From positions 11,163,089-11,227,088 of the forward strand of contig OY754977.1 of NCBI GenBank assembly GCA_963576475.1: a stretch of 64,000 nt of DNA. The letters run 5' to 3'. The DNA is from Molanna angustata (Eukaryota > Arthropoda > Insecta > Trichoptera > Molannidae). How positions within the stretch are numbered: the stretch's first letter is position 1; each line of letters begins with the position of its first letter. Positions 24,059 to 35,550 of this stretch are shown here, piece after piece. The notes under the pieces were generated by a model, which was given only the letters and a program-made list of their open reading frames with translations, was not told the origin of the DNA and made no database searches. The translations under genes were made by a program, and so were the position numbers.

Positions 24059-24667
24059 CATCATCATCATCTGTGGCTCCACAACCCAGGTCGGGTCTTA
24101 GCCTCCTGCAGAGCCCGCCTCCATGACTGTCGATCTTGCGACGCATTACGCCAGTTATGGACGCCGATGCTGTTCACCACTCTGTCCAACCATCGGAGCT
24201 TCGGCCTTCCAACTTTTCTTTGTCCCCCCTGTGCACCATTCATGATTCATCTTGGGACGTCCTACTCACTCATTCTTTGGACGTGTGTCTTCCTATTCTT
24301 ATTTCTGTCAGTATGGTAGGCTCCTTGTACAGATCATATTGTGCCTGATACGCCACTCCATTTTCACAAGTCGGACCGTACAGATCCTTCTCAGCACCTT
24401 CCTCTCAAAAATTTCAAGGGCTCTTACATCAAATTTAGCGATTGCCCAACATTCTGATCCATATGAGAGTACTGGCCGAATAAGAGTCCTATAGAGGAGG
24501 ACTTTAGTTTTTCTGGTGAGGTGACAAGACTTCATGTGCCTCTGCAACCCATAGTAGCACCGATTTGCGGACACTATTCGGCTTTTAATTTCGGTCGAGA
24601 CATTGTTGTCACCATAGTACCGAGGTACACAAACTCGCTAATAGTTTCGAATGTGTAATCGTCAAAC
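24059..24667 (-). mobile_element. RTE-like LINE fragment with (GAT)n tail inside R-A copy 2
   Basis: The minus strand encodes the RT thumb: SANRCYYGLQRHMKSCHLTR, VLLYRTLIRPVLSYGSECW and ALEIFERKVLRRI. The tail, at the left, is a CATCATCATCAT run. It is flanked by a perfect 17-bp duplication ACAAAACTTTTATACTT (24042-24058 and 24668-24684). R-A copies 1 and 3 lack it. Confidence 0.85.
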
Positions 24668-24684
24668 ACAAAACTTTTATACTT

Positions 24685-25372
24685 AGAATTTTGAATTTTT
24701 GTTTCAGTCATGGGTGAAACAAAAAATTTTGAATTGTGAATTTATTTTCCATACATCTCAAAAACTATAAAAACTAAAATCCTGAAAATTGGTATAGACA
24801 AATACAAAATCTCTCATTTATTTTTTCAAAAAAATTCCTAAGTTTGTCAAACATTTTTTTTTTAAGAAATTTTTTTTTATGATAAATTTATGTGTTTAAC
24901 TGCCTATTTTTTAAAAATTTTAAGTTTTAATTTAAAGTTTTTAAAAATTTCGAAAAAAGCCGAAACACCCCAACTAGATAATTTAATTTTCTATAAAAAA
25001 TATTAACATTGTAGTAGTACATCTAAATTTTTTTTTAACATATTTTATAAAAATTGAATTTATTGATGACATTGATTCATACAATTTGTATGGCAGTCAC
25101 CTATACTCAATATCTAAGAAGACTTAATAGTTTGATACTTAATCTCCGAACATACATACATACCATCATGCTGTTTTCATATTCTGGGGTAGGAAAAACA
25201 GACTGACCTATCCTATCCTGACATACATACCTACATACATGTTTTATACAGAAAACAAAAAATCTTAAAATATTTATTAATTTGTATTTATGTGTTAATA
25301 GTTTGGTACGTATTCTTCAATTATACAGACTATCGCAATCGACAGTCATGTGTTACATGCAACTAGTTCTAG
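24685..25372 (+). repeat. Repeat family R-A, copy 2, right part
   Basis: Homologous to 6970-7374 plus 8823-9112. Around 25080 it carries CATACAATTTGTATGGCAGT, the unoccupied hAT target. Confidence 0.65.
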
Positions 25373-25630
25373 TTAATTTGTAATAAATTCTATTAATCTG
25401 AGAACATATTTTTTTCTTCAATTTGCTATAGTGGATACTGCAATATGTTTTTTTTGTTTATATAGAGTCAATTATTATTACATAACTATCTATGTGCCAA
25501 GGCTATGAAAAATATGAAAATGTCAAACATAATATGAAAACATCTAACACTTTGTTTTCAGGAAACCATTTTTAATATAATTTTCGCAATGATTTTTCCT
25601 TTGAACATATCAAATCTCTAAGAGCATGTA

Positions 25631-25639
25631 GTATGTTAT
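25631..25639. repeat. Left target duplication of foldback-like element
   Basis: GTATGTTAT. The right copy was split by the gypsy insertion: GTAT at 26471-26474, and the full GTATGTTAT at 34460-34468 beyond the 3' LTR. Confidence 0.75.
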
Positions 25640-26470
25640 GGTGACAGAAAAATTATTCGAAAAACAATTATTTGAATGCTCAATTTTACGAAAATCAATT
25701 TTACGAATGGCAATTATTCGAATCACATTTTTTCGAAAAACAATTTTCCGAACACACAATTATCAGAAATTACAACTGTTCTAATTTTTATGACGTCATG
25801 TTGATAGTATTGTGAAACGAATAAACCATAGATTTTTATTATAATATACTAGATGAGAATTTTGTATGAATCGAAGTGAGGCATTTTTCCGGAGGATTTT
25901 AGACGTTTTAGTACCTACATCGTTTTTCCATAGAGAATAACGACTAATGTGAATTGTTTTGGGATTTATTTGTCATAAAAAAACACTTTGTTTATTTAGA
26001 TTTACAGAAAGTTATTTAGGATGTGTTGAAATGTAAGGAAAACTGAAATATGTTGTCAACCAAAACGTCAAACGCGCGATATTCCATGACTCACTTTTTG
26101 CACAGAGTATTACATCTACATAGTATATTATGTATAATAAAAATCTATGGAATAAACAACATGGCGACGCACCGCGCTGACAAACATCAATTATTAAAAA
26201 TGTGCAAACATACATACCTACCCAACAATAATACAACAAGTAATAAGAGTCTTCATTGAATATATGTTAAGTACTGGCAACAAATATGTCAAAGGAGGCA
26301 ACATAATGACACAAAAATATATTAAATTCGGTCAATTGGTTTTCCAACAAATGTTAGTTCGAATAATTTGCTTTCGGACAATTGTCATTCTGATAACTGA
26401 TTTTCGAAAAATTGTTATTCGTACAATTGCGCATTCGAACAATTGTGTTTCGAAGAATTTTCATGTAATC
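25640..26470. mobile_element. Foldback-like DNA element with tandem-repeat inverted ends
   Basis: 831 bp, no gene. Both ends are inverted arrays (25640-25784 and 26322-26470) of a 15-16 bp unit of form nnnCAATTnTnCGAA, eight or nine units each. The outermost bases are GGTGACAGAAAAATT at the left and, reverse-complemented, GATTACATGAAAATT at the right. A 9-bp duplication GTATGTTAT flanks it. Long inverted ends built of short tandem repeats and 9-bp duplications are the hallmarks of Drosophila Foldback elements, whose relatives fall in the Mutator-like superfamily (family knowledge). A second inverted-repeat element sits in the middle. Confidence 0.75.
25826..26150. mobile_element. Inverted-repeat MITE nested in the foldback element
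   Basis: 325 bp with ends CCATAGATTTTTATTATA and the reverse complement TATAATAAAAATCTATGG. Direct AATAAA flanks lie at 25820-25825 and 26151-26156. No ORF. The 6-bp flank could be a target duplication, but short A-rich repeats can match by chance. Confidence 0.55.
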
Positions 26471-26474
26471 GTAT

Positions 26475-27038
26475 TGTAGCGGGTGCAACCAGCCGAGTTG
26501 ACCACCCACTTCAAGGAGTAGGGGGACGTCAGCCGGCTATTTAAGATCCTGCACATCGCGTTCCCGTCGTTCAGTTTAACCAAGGCCAGCGGTAGATCGT
26601 CACTCTGCTCGACTCACATTTCGATTCCGCGCATTCATCGATCTATTTTATTTAAATTATTTAATAGTCAATTATTGAAGTATATACCAATCTTGAATTA
26701 TAATTAGAGTCAAACTATCAAATAAACACGTAAGTCAAATTCAAACTATTTTAATACCTGTCTGTAATATCAATTAATTTATATTTCATATGATAAATTT
26801 ATAAATGTTTTATGGTGTGGCGTGGGTACCTCATTCTGCTGTGTAACGTTCTTTAATTAGCTTGCAACTAATTACCGAGTTACGCACGGCAGGATCGAGT
26901 ACACACGCGACATCATTTCGCGTTGGATTTGGGGAACAGGCGACAGGTTATCACCTAGTGCCTTTCTAGACCGGAGCACCCTTCTGTAAATAAATAAATA
27001 AATTAACATTAAAATCCAATTCCCAACCTAGCGCGAAA
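26475..27038 (+). repeat. 5' LTR
   Basis: 564 bp, TGTAGCGGGTGC to AACCTAGCGCGAAA. The R/U5 region probably begins past TATTTAAGATCCTG, a TATA-like motif near 26539. It ends in GAAA rather than the usual CA, which is set by comparison with the 3' copy. Confidence 0.93.
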
Positions 27039-27040
27039 AC

Positions 27041-27058
27041 TGGTGACCACCGAACGTG
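27041..27058 (+). promoter_or_regulatory. Primer-binding site (tRNA-Trp-like)
   Basis: TGGTGACCACCGAACGTG, two bases past the LTR. It resembles the complement of the 3' end of tRNA-Trp with mismatches in the middle. The tRNA assignment is inferred. Confidence 0.6.
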
Positions 27059-29110
27059 CAGAACAGGTATATTTGTTGTGTAAAGATAATATTTGTAAGA
27101 TAGTGTGTAAAACTGGTAAAGCCCCAGCTCTGTTGCAATTTTGTCGATTTTTAATTTGTGATAATAATTTTTTTTGTGTAACAAACGATAATCTGTTATC
27201 AGGAACAAATTATAATATTCGTTCAATAACAATTATCTAGTCACTTTGCACATTCTAAACTCATACGACAGAGATTAAAATTTTATTGAATAATAATTAT
27301 TTCGGTTATTGGACCTGGTTAGACTGAACCCTACGGGTAACTTTAAACATGTAATAATTTAAATTCATAACCGTGCGCAGGCCCGTACACAGCGCACATT
27401 GTAAAAACCAAAAAATCGACGAAATAGATAAGTAAAGCATATAAATAGTTTCTAATACTACGCTAAAACGGACCAAAAAAACTACCAAACGGAGGTAAAA
27501 TAACGGAAGGAATACCAAAAAAAACTAAAGGAGATTTAAAAAAGATAAAAATATAAAAATAAAGAACCTAAAGAAGCATGTATTATGCGCAAAAACAGCA
27601 CGCATAAAAAGATAAGTAAAAACCACATTTTATTATTTAAAAAAGCCAAAGTAAATTCATTTGCAGTAACATAAAATCATTGCAGAAATAAAAATAAAAT
27701 ATCTATCTAAAAATTCACGTCAAATCCTTATTTTTAAATACCTACAAGACAAATTATTAACCTGTAAAGTAAATACGTAGGTAAATAAATTTTAGTATTA
27801 TTGCTTAAAAATAACGCATAAATGTTACACGGAATGTAAAATAAAATTATTGTCTAAAAAATGTCACAAAAAAAACTTGTTTACCATGACGCGCACATTT
27901 TTATCGCGATAATAAAAACATGTAACAAAATTAACCAAAAATATTATTTTAATATTATTTTGCGGTAGTAAAAATATATCCAAAAAAAAATATCCTGTAA
28001 AAAATTACAATAATAATATCTTCCCGAACATCAATCGGAATACATTATCTGATACCTACTTATGAAATAGGTAGAATCCTATAGTGTAAATTTAAAATAT
28101 GTAACCGAGGTAATAATAATAAAAATATTCTCCACGAAAAAAATCACGAAATCGAAGCTCGAAACGAAACATTAAATATATTCGAAGTACATACAATAAT
28201 CATATTCCATTGAGCGTACAGTGCCGTGCACATTTGAAACAAAAAATAAGAAAGATAATAAATGTAAATGTAACAAAAATATTTATTTTAAAATAAAATA
28301 GAAATATTATATCGAATAATAATAAAGTACGAACGCAGTCATATTAACAAAAGTATAAAAAAACGAATATTAAATACGAAATCATAACATAATTTAATAA
28401 TCTATAGAAATATCAAGTAAACATCATCGAAAAATATATTCCACTCCGCGACATTGTACACCGAGACAATACCGGGTACGTAGGCGTAAAAACGAAATAC
28501 CAAAATCTAACACCGCGACGAATCACGCATGAATCTAGGACTATTCGCCACCAACATTTGTTAGCCAGCGAAACGTAATATAATATATCTCATTGATAAT
28601 ATATACATAACTTGTACTTTTATTTCAGATTAAAAACGTTTAAACATTTATTCATTTTAAATTATTAAATCAAATATACATTTAAATTTAATGAAAAATT
28701 ATATCCTATTTAAAAACAAAGCATTTAAATACTTTACGCTGAATATATTAAATAAAAAATAAATTATTTTTTTTAATTTTTTTTAAATATAGTTACCTAA
28801 TCACAATAACAACAAACATATATACGTATAGGAACGTCCACAAACAAGAGACTTTATAAGCATCGAACAAAAATAAACTCTAAAAATATGTACAATTTAC
28901 AATTCATACAATTAAAACAAAGCAACTTCAATTATAATATACTGATAATATCATAATAAATAAAACACAAAAAATTATATTTTAGTTTAAAACAACTATA
29001 AAAATATTTTTATTTTTTATTTTCTTAAAAAAAATAGTTATAATATTTTTTTTTATTTTTATTCATATTTATAAACTGTAATACAACTTGAAGAATATAA
29101 CTCACATCAA
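27059..29110 (+). other. Long A-rich gypsy leader
   Basis: About 2.05 kb between primer site and gag with no ORF of note, unusually long for this group. The plus strand is strongly A-rich. It may hold packaging or translation signals; none is recognisable. Confidence 0.7.
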
Positions 29111-30127
29111 ATGTTATACGATAAAATGAACATCATGGACAAAGAAAATACAGAACAATCGTCACAAGACCAAGCAACCGAAATTTATTCAACAAACATC
29201 AAATTGCCAAGCGTATGGAGACATCAGATACAATTATGGTTTTTCACCATAGAAGCCCAATTTTCAAACGCAAGAATAACTAAGGATGAATCCAAATATA
29301 ATCATGTATTAGCCGCATTAGATCCAGAAACCATGTCATGCGTCGCTGACGTCATACAATTTCCGCCAAGTATGGATAAATACAAAAACCTCAAACTCAC
29401 ACTTCTGAACCGTCTACAAGAGTCTGAAGAGAGAAGACTCACCCAATTACTCCATGGAATACAATTAGGAGACAAGACACCATCAGAACTATTGCGAAGG
29501 ATGAAAAGCCTAGCTGGACCAACATTAAATAACAACACGTTAATTACAAGATTATGGATAGAACGACTACCTCATCGTATACAAGAAATAATTTCAGCCA
29601 TTAATACAGATGACGTCACAGTACTAGCCACAACAGCAGACAGAATAATGGAAGTCAACAGTAGAACTGACGTTCAAGCAGTAAACCTACCATCAACTTC
29701 TTCATTGAGCAACTCAGCAACAAGCAACCAAAGCACAGTAAACCTACTTTGTACCATGCAGCAACAAATACAAATGCTAACCGACAAAATAATGGGACTT
29801 GAAATTCAACAGAGGCAATCAAGACCATTCTACAGAAATAATCAACGCGACCATTCAAGATCAAGATCCACAAGCCCAAATAGATATCAAAAATATAATA
29901 ATAATAATAATTATAATCGGCAAAACAAACGCAATTTTAAATACAATTATAATAACAATAACTTCCAACAAATGTCAAATAATAATAATAATAATAACTA
30001 TCAGCAAATGTGTAATAATAATAACGATAACGTCAAGCCGCTGGATATATGTATACCACATCAAAAATATGGAAGTCAAGCAAAATACTGTCGACAGCCT
30101 TGCACCTATAACCATCCGGAAAACTAA
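29111..30127 (+). CDS. gag: Gypsy Gag protein
   Basis: 338 codons, structural capsid precursor of the retrotransposon. The N-terminal capsid-like part reads [59 protein letters not shown] and [13 protein letters not shown], the layout of gypsy/CsRn1 Gag. A Ser/Arg-rich stretch ([13 protein letters not shown]) and an Asn-rich low-complexity segment, from expanded AAT/AAC codons, follow. The C-terminus carries [18 protein letters not shown], spacing C-X2-H-X9-C-X3-C, the CHCC finger of the CsRn1 group. A second in-frame Met lies five codons after the first. It is followed by pol after two bases. Confidence 0.9.
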   Translation: MLYDKMNIMDKENTEQSSQDQATEIYSTNIKLPSVWRHQIQLWFFTIEAQFSNARITKDESKYNHVLAALDPETMSCVADVIQFPPSMDKYKNLKLTLLNRLQESEERRLTQLLHGIQLGDKTPSELLRRMKSLAGPTLNNNTLITRLWIERLPHRIQEIISAINTDDVTVLATTADRIMEVNSRTDVQAVNLPSTSSLSNSATSNQSTVNLLCTMQQQIQMLTDKIMGLEIQQRQSRPFYRNNQRDHSRSRSTSPNRYQKYNNNNNYNRQNKRNFKYNYNNNNFQQMSNNNNNNNYQQMCNNNNDNVKPLDICIPHQKYGSQAKYCRQPCTYNHPEN

Positions 30128-30129
30128 AA

Positions 30130-33100
30130 ATGCGACAGGTGTGTGAGACAACACCGTCGCAAATGAAGCATCGTCTCTTTCTACCAGATATAATCACGGG
30201 CGTGCAATACCTTATCGACACAGGAGCCGAAATAAGCATCATACCAAGATACCTAAAAAACGACAAGGCAACCATCGCTACAGACAGTATCATCACTCCT
30301 ATTTACGCAGCAAATGGAACAATAATACCTTCATATGGACACCGAATTATCAATTTAAATCTCGGATTACGCCGGAATCACAAATGGAAATTTATAGTCG
30401 CCGACGTAACCAAGCCGATCATAGGGGCAGATTTCTTAACCAATTATGATATATTGGTGGACTTAAAAAGAAAATTACTCATTGATAAAAAAACAGGGTT
30501 GACAAGCAAAGGAACCGTCTATAGAACAAGTGTTATAGACATAGCAACGGTACAGTCAACATCAAAATTCCAAAAAATTATACGAAAATACCCAAGTTTA
30601 ACAAGAGCAGATATGGCACAAAAAGGATCAAAAACAAATATTACTCATCACATTCAAACCAGAGGACCACCCGTCACAACCAAAATGAGAAGGCTCAACC
30701 CATTACAATTAGAAATAGCAAAAAAGGAATTCGCATATATGATCGAACAGGGAATATGTCGCCCTTCGAAAAGCAATTGGTCAAGCCCTTTGCATATGGT
30801 AAAAAAGCCAGATGGAAATTATAGAATGTGTGGAGATTACCGACGCCTAAATTCAATAACAAAACCGGACAAGTACCCGATTCCACAACTTCAAGACTTC
30901 TCACATAAACTACACGATGCAAAAATATTCACTAAAATAGACCTCTCAAGAGCATATAACCAAATAAACATGGAAGAAGAAGACATCCAAAAAACCGCCC
31001 TACTAACACCATTTGGACTGTATGAATTCACGAAAATGCCACCAGGACTGTCCAACGCCGCACAAACATTTCAACGACATCTACATAACATAACAAGGGA
31101 CCTAGAATACGTCTTCACGTACATTGATGACATTCTGGTCGCCTCCAGAAACATAAACGAGCATGAGAAGCATCTCGACAAACTTTTCGAAAGATTATCC
31201 GAAAACGGATTAATTATCAACCAGGATAAATGCAAATTCGGCGTAGAAGAAGTACACTTTTTGGGTTACCGAATCAACAAAAACGGAAGTACACCAATAC
31301 CAGAAAAAGTGGAAGCAATAATAAAAATTGAACCCCCAAAGGACGCAAAAGGACTCCGACGTTTCATGGGCATGCTAAATTTTTATAGAAAATTTTTGCC
31401 AAACGCAGCCGAAACGCAAAAAATATTATTCGACCAATTAAAAGGGTACACCAAAAATGATAAAAGAAAACTACAATGGACAACTGAATTAAAAAAAGCG
31501 TTCGACAAATGTAAGCAAGATTTGACACAAGCCGCACTACTCGTACACATAAACTCCTCGGCAGAGATAGCAATAATGGTCGACGCATCAGATCACGCCA
31601 TGGGCGCAGCACTTCAACAAAAAACGGATAACAGCTGGCAACCTATATCATTTTTCTCCAGAAAATTTAATAGCGCACAAGAAAAGTACAGTACGTATGA
31701 CCGAGAACTCACCGCCATCTACGAGGCGATTAAATATTTCAGACCACAAATAGAAGGAAGAAACTTTGTAATAATCACCGACCACAAACCGTTAATTTTC
31801 GCCTTTAATAAAATCAAGCTCAACTCTCCTAGACAAGAAAGACAGCTGGATTATATAAGTCAATTCACCACGCGCATCAAACACATATCAGGCGAAGAAA
31901 ACATAGTCGCAGATACTCTATCAAGAATCGAAGAGATAGAAATAACATCAAACATCGACTATATTAAAATGGCAAGAGAACAACTCACAGACAAAGAGCT
32001 CAAGAAAATGCAGGAAAATTCATCTCTATCACTAAAGAAAATCTCAATACCTAACACTAACAAAATGTTATGGTGTGACATCTCAACCAACACGTTACGA
32101 CCATATGTACCAATCACAATGCGAGAAGAAGTAATACTATCAGTACATAAATTAAGTCACCCCGGAGTAAAAACAACATCAAAGTTATTAAAACATAAAT
32201 ATATTTGGCCCAACATTGACAAAACAGTAAAAAATGTTGTGAACAACTGCATCGAATGCCAAACTTCGAAAATTCATCGCCACACTGTAACACCTTTGAA
32301 ACAATACAAACCAGCAGATGGAAGGTTCAAGAATATACACATAGACCTGGTGGGGCCGCTAACTCCATCCAGAGACTACATATACCTGCTGACGATAATT
32401 GATCGCTACACAAGATGGCCCGAAGCGATCCCATTAAAAGACATGTCTGCAGAAACCGTTGCAGACGCTCTCATGTATAATTGGATAGCAAGATTTGGCG
32501 TCCCGAATTCAATCACGACCGATCAAGGCCGCCAATTCGAAAGCTCACTATTCAATAAACTGATGAATAAGCTCGGAATAATACATAACAGAACGACTGC
32601 ATACCACCCACAATCGAATGGGATGATCGAACGTTGGCACCGCTCATTAAAAACATCACTAATGGCCGCAGGAAACATATCATGGTCGACGACATTACCA
32701 CTGACACTCCTAGGACTACGAACCGTAATCAAGGAGGGGTCAGACTATACACCAGCAGAGATGACATACGGAACAACCCTCAGACTCCCCGGAGACTTCT
32801 TCGAAGATGGACCACCTGAGGAGCAAAACACCTATGGACATAAACTACAGCAAACAATGTCAGAAATCCGACCTATCCCAATAGCAAATCACGGGAGAAA
32901 AAAAACATTTGTGCACAAACAAATGGCAAACACCAAATATGTCTTCTTAAGACATGATGCTGTGAGACGACCTCTACAAAAACCATATGACGGACCATAC
33001 TTGTTAATAAAGAAGGATGACAAAACGGCTACCATCACAATTAATGGTAAAAACAAACAAGTATCATTGGACAGACTCAAACCAGCATTCTTCCTGAACG

Positions 33101-33327
33101 AGAACACAGACTACGGCGTAGAACCAAGCAGTAGACACACCACCTCTACAGAACAGAGATGGACGTCCACGCCACAGACGCACCAAGCCACTACGCCAGA
33201 TGACACTTCAGATGACACTTCAGATGACACTACAGATGCCACCCCAGAACGGCAACCACATACAACCACTAGAGCCGGAAGACGAGTATATTTCCCGGAG
33301 CGATTCACCAGCTACAAATATTTCTAA
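30130..33327 (+). CDS. pol: Gypsy Pol polyprotein (PR-RT-RH-IN)
   Basis: 1065 codons, intact. Protease has DTGAE at residues 30-34. RT includes [31 protein letters not shown] and the catalytic YIDD at 331-334. RNase H has [13 protein letters not shown] and [11 protein letters not shown]. Integrase has the HHCC finger ([22 protein letters not shown]) and a D739-X58-D798-X35-E834 triad ([32 protein letters not shown]). A GPY-type segment ([12 protein letters not shown]) is next, then a Thr/Asp-rich tail and RRVYFPERF. Pol lies in the -1 frame relative to gag, with its ATG two bases after the gag stop. Expression may use frameshifting or re-initiation; the sequence does not decide. Confidence 0.93.
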   Translation: MRQVCETTPSQMKHRLFLPDIITGVQYLIDTGAEISIIPRYLKNDKATIATDSIITPIYAANGTIIPSYGHRIINLNLGLRRNHKWKFIVADVTKPIIGADFLTNYDILVDLKRKLLIDKKTGLTSKGTVYRTSVIDIATVQSTSKFQKIIRKYPSLTRADMAQKGSKTNITHHIQTRGPPVTTKMRRLNPLQLEIAKKEFAYMIEQGICRPSKSNWSSPLHMVKKPDGNYRMCGDYRRLNSITKPDKYPIPQLQDFSHKLHDAKIFTKIDLSRAYNQINMEEEDIQKTALLTPFGLYEFTKMPPGLSNAAQTFQRHLHNITRDLEYVFTYIDDILVASRNINEHEKHLDKLFERLSENGLIINQDKCKFGVEEVHFLGYRINKNGSTPIPEKVEAIIKIEPPKDAKGLRRFMGMLNFYRKFLPNAAETQKILFDQLKGYTKNDKRKLQWTTELKKAFDKCKQDLTQAALLVHINSSAEIAIMVDASDHAMGAALQQKTDNSWQPISFFSRKFNSAQEKYSTYDRELTAIYEAIKYFRPQIEGRNFVIITDHKPLIFAFNKIKLNSPRQERQLDYISQFTTRIKHISGEENIVADTLSRIEEIEITSNIDYIKMAREQLTDKELKKMQENSSLSLKKISIPNTNKMLWCDISTNTLRPYVPITMREEVILSVHKLSHPGVKTTSKLLKHKYIWPNIDKTVKNVVNNCIECQTSKIHRHTVTPLKQYKPADGRFKNIHIDLVGPLTPSRDYIYLLTIIDRYTRWPEAIPLKDMSAETVADALMYNWIARFGVPNSITTDQGRQFESSLFNKLMNKLGIIHNRTTAYHPQSNGMIERWHRSLKTSLMAAGNISWSTTLPLTLLGLRTVIKEGSDYTPAEMTYGTTLRLPGDFFEDGPPEEQNTYGHKLQQTMSEIRPIPIANHGRKKTFVHKQMANTKYVFLRHDAVRRPLQKPYDGPYLLIKKDDKTATITINGKNKQVSLDRLKPAFFLNENTDYGVEPSSRHTTSTEQRWTSTPQTHQATTPDDTSDDTSDDTTDATPERQPHTTTRAGRRVYFPERFTSYKYF

Positions 33328-33483
33328 GCTGAGTAATTTTTAATCATTTTTATAACCTGAATAATTTCTATTTTTAATTTTTGTGTAATTGTAATATGTA
33401 TTCAATATAGATGAAAAATTTGGTCAATATGCAACTAATATTTGAATATAAAATCTTATAAAATTCCAACTTGACCAAATCAA

Positions 33484-33574
33484 AATAAGAAAATGCTGTA
33501 TAATAAGAAAATGCTGTATACTAAGAAAATGCTGTATAATAAGAAAATGCTGTATACTAAGAAAATGCTGTATA
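33484..33574 (+). repeat. 18-bp tandem repeat in gypsy 3' untranslated part
   Basis: Five tandem copies of AAGAAAATGCTGTATAAT/CT, alternating AT and CT at the end so that the higher-order unit is 36 bp. It lies between pol and the polypurine tract. Confidence 0.85.
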
Positions 33575-33879
33575 GAAATGTAAATTTAATTGTAATTTTA
33601 TCTTCTTGTTCAAATTACAGTACATATAAAAAAGTACATTGAACAAGTTAATATAAACAATATTTTTTTTTAGAAATGTATAAGTATAGAAATAAGAACA
33701 TGATAAATATATGACCTCTAAATTTTTATTAGTAAAATAAACTGCTATATATATATATATATATGTAATGCCATTTCAGGTAACCAATATAAAATTTTTT
33801 TGTATTTAAAAAAAACACATGTCATTGTTACAGACAATCAGAGGAAATGCTGAGGAACGGACCAGGGTGGCGCTATCCA

Positions 33880-33895
33880 GCTGGCAGGGGGGTGA
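33880..33895 (+). promoter_or_regulatory. Polypurine tract
   Basis: AGCTGGCAGGGGGGTGA abuts the 3' LTR start TGTAGC at 33896. This is the expected site for plus-strand priming. Confidence 0.7.
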
Positions 33896-34459
33896 TGTAG
33901 CGGGTGCAACCAGCCGAGTTGACCACCCACTTCAAGGAGTAGGGGGACGTCAGCCGGCTATTTAAGATCCTGCACATCGCGTTCCCGTCGTTCAGTTTAA
34001 CCAAGGCCAGCGGTAGATCGTCACTCTGCTCGACTCACATTTCGATTCCGCGCATTCATCGATCTATTTTATTTAAATTATTTAATAGTCAATTATTGAA
34101 GTATATACCAATCTTGAATTATAATTAGAGTCAAACTATCAAATAAACACGTAAGTCAAATTCAAACTATTTTAATACCTGTCTGTAATATCAATTAATT
34201 TATATTTCATATGATAAATTTATAAATGTTTTATGGTGTGGCGTGGGTACCTCATTCTGCTGTGTAACGTTCTTTAATTAGCTTGCAACTAATTACCGAG
34301 TTACGCACGGCAGGATCGAGTACACACGCGACATCATTTCGCGTTGGATTTGGGGAACAGGCGACAGGTTATCACCTAGTGCCTTTCTAGACCGGAGCAC
34401 CCTTCTGTAAATAAATAAATAAATTAACATTAAAATCCAATTCCCAACCTAGCGCGAAA
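33896..34459 (+). repeat. 3' LTR
   Basis: 564 bp. I found no difference from the 5' LTR by eye. It is followed by GTAT, the duplicated target. Confidence 0.93.
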
Positions 34460-34539
34460 GTATGTTATTATCCTAATGATAGGATTATTGCATTCCAAAT
34501 TTTTATACAATAATCATTTTAATTATATATAATTATAGA

Positions 34540-34818
34540 GCGGTGATAGCCCAGTGGTAAGGTCGTCGCCTCACATGTGTGAGATCGACGGTTCGAACCC
34601 GGGCTGGGCACGCACCTCTGGATTTTCAAAAAATCTATGTGCGGATTTATATCACTAGCTATGTGTAGCCATGATCCAATTTGTCTGGTTCCCCTTTCTA
34701 AGGGTTACGAAGGTCAGATGGCAGTCGTTTCAATATAATAACTAGACTCGCCAATTCCAGGATCATGGTCAAAGCGTACCCCGATAGAAATGGGACAAAA
34801 GCGCTAAGGGGAAAGAAG
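34540..34818 (+). mobile_element. tRNA-derived SINE (SINE-A), full length
   Basis: Perfect polymerase III boxes: A box TAGCCCAGTGG (34547-34557) and B box GGTTCGAACC (34590-34599), 32 bp apart. The non-tRNA body ends GCGCTAAGGGGAAAGAAG. A 5'-truncated minus copy is at 60769-60942. The tRNA head cannot fold into a normal functional tRNA with the body attached, so it is not annotated as a tRNA gene. Confidence 0.88.
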
Positions 34819-35548
34819 AAATATTTTTAATTATACTATAGCAAATGAGCTATCTAGATTTTATGTATTTTTGGAATATGAAGATAAATATTTCTAAAAA
34901 TACTATCTTATATTTTGTAAACTTAGATCGCTCAATAATCTATTTCACACATTTTTAAGTTGAATGCAGTATCTGTATCCTTGGATGTGAATTATGTTTA
35001 ATCAAGATTTGTTTTTGTGCACTCTCGTAAAGGGCAATATGTTATTTTTTAAAAATATATAAATAAAATAAAAAAATTAAATCACTTTGAAATATAACAT
35101 AATATTAAATATGTAATTTTAATGTGTAATATAGAAAAATAGTCATTTTATTATACTGATGAGACGCAGATACTGAGACACCCTATAAAAATATTTGCAA
35201 TTACATAGCAAATGGTGGGACAAAAGATACAATGAGGCTAATTTAAAGGATTTTAGAAAAAAAAAATTCACAATCCCTGTTTAGGATGTCTTGCATGTGT
35301 TTTATGAAGTGTCCTTATGATGAATGTTGAATATTATTAAAATGTTGATGAATGAAGTTAATGTTTTTTTTACCTTTTATTTTTGAATTTACAAAAAATT
35401 AATGTTATGCATGGTTGCTATAATTATTGTCTCATTTTCCATAGTTATTAAATTGTTGTATTTAATGAAAGGGAGAAAAAATCTAACGAGTAGGTGATTC
35501 AAAATTATAAAATTTGTACCACATTAATTTTAATACACATCCATCATT
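34819..35548. other. AT-rich spacer, nothing recognised
   Basis: No ORF, no repeat match within the window. Confidence 0.4.
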
Positions 35549-35550
35549 TA

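Larger units (their letters stand above)
26475..34459 (+). mobile_element. Full-length Ty3/gypsy LTR retrotransposon, CsRn1-like
   Basis: 7985 bp with 564-bp LTRs that look identical by eye, a 4-bp GTAT duplication, a primer-binding site just inside the 5' LTR, an intact gag, an intact pol and a polypurine tract before the 3' LTR. Three traits point to the CsRn1 clade (family knowledge): a tRNA-Trp-like primer site (TGGTGACCACCGAACGTG), a CHCC-type rather than CCHC-type Gag zinc finger, and 4-bp duplications. No envelope-like ORF follows pol. LTR identity and open ORFs imply a very recent insertion that may still be active. Confidence 0.93.

Noticed and set aside
29799..30146. Ile-rich ORF overlapping gag
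   Set aside because: Out-of-frame reading of AAT/AAC repeats within gag.
33111..33308. Minus-strand frame rich in SSEVSSEV
   Set aside because: Antisense shadow of the Thr/Asp-rich tail of pol.
33328..33890. An envelope gene after pol
   Set aside because: The region is AT-rich with an 18-bp repeat and no ORF; the gypsy element is a plain gag-pol type.
34540..34612. Functional tRNA gene
   Set aside because: The A and B boxes belong to SINE-A, whose body repeats at 60769-60942; the fold and 3' end are not those of a tRNA gene.
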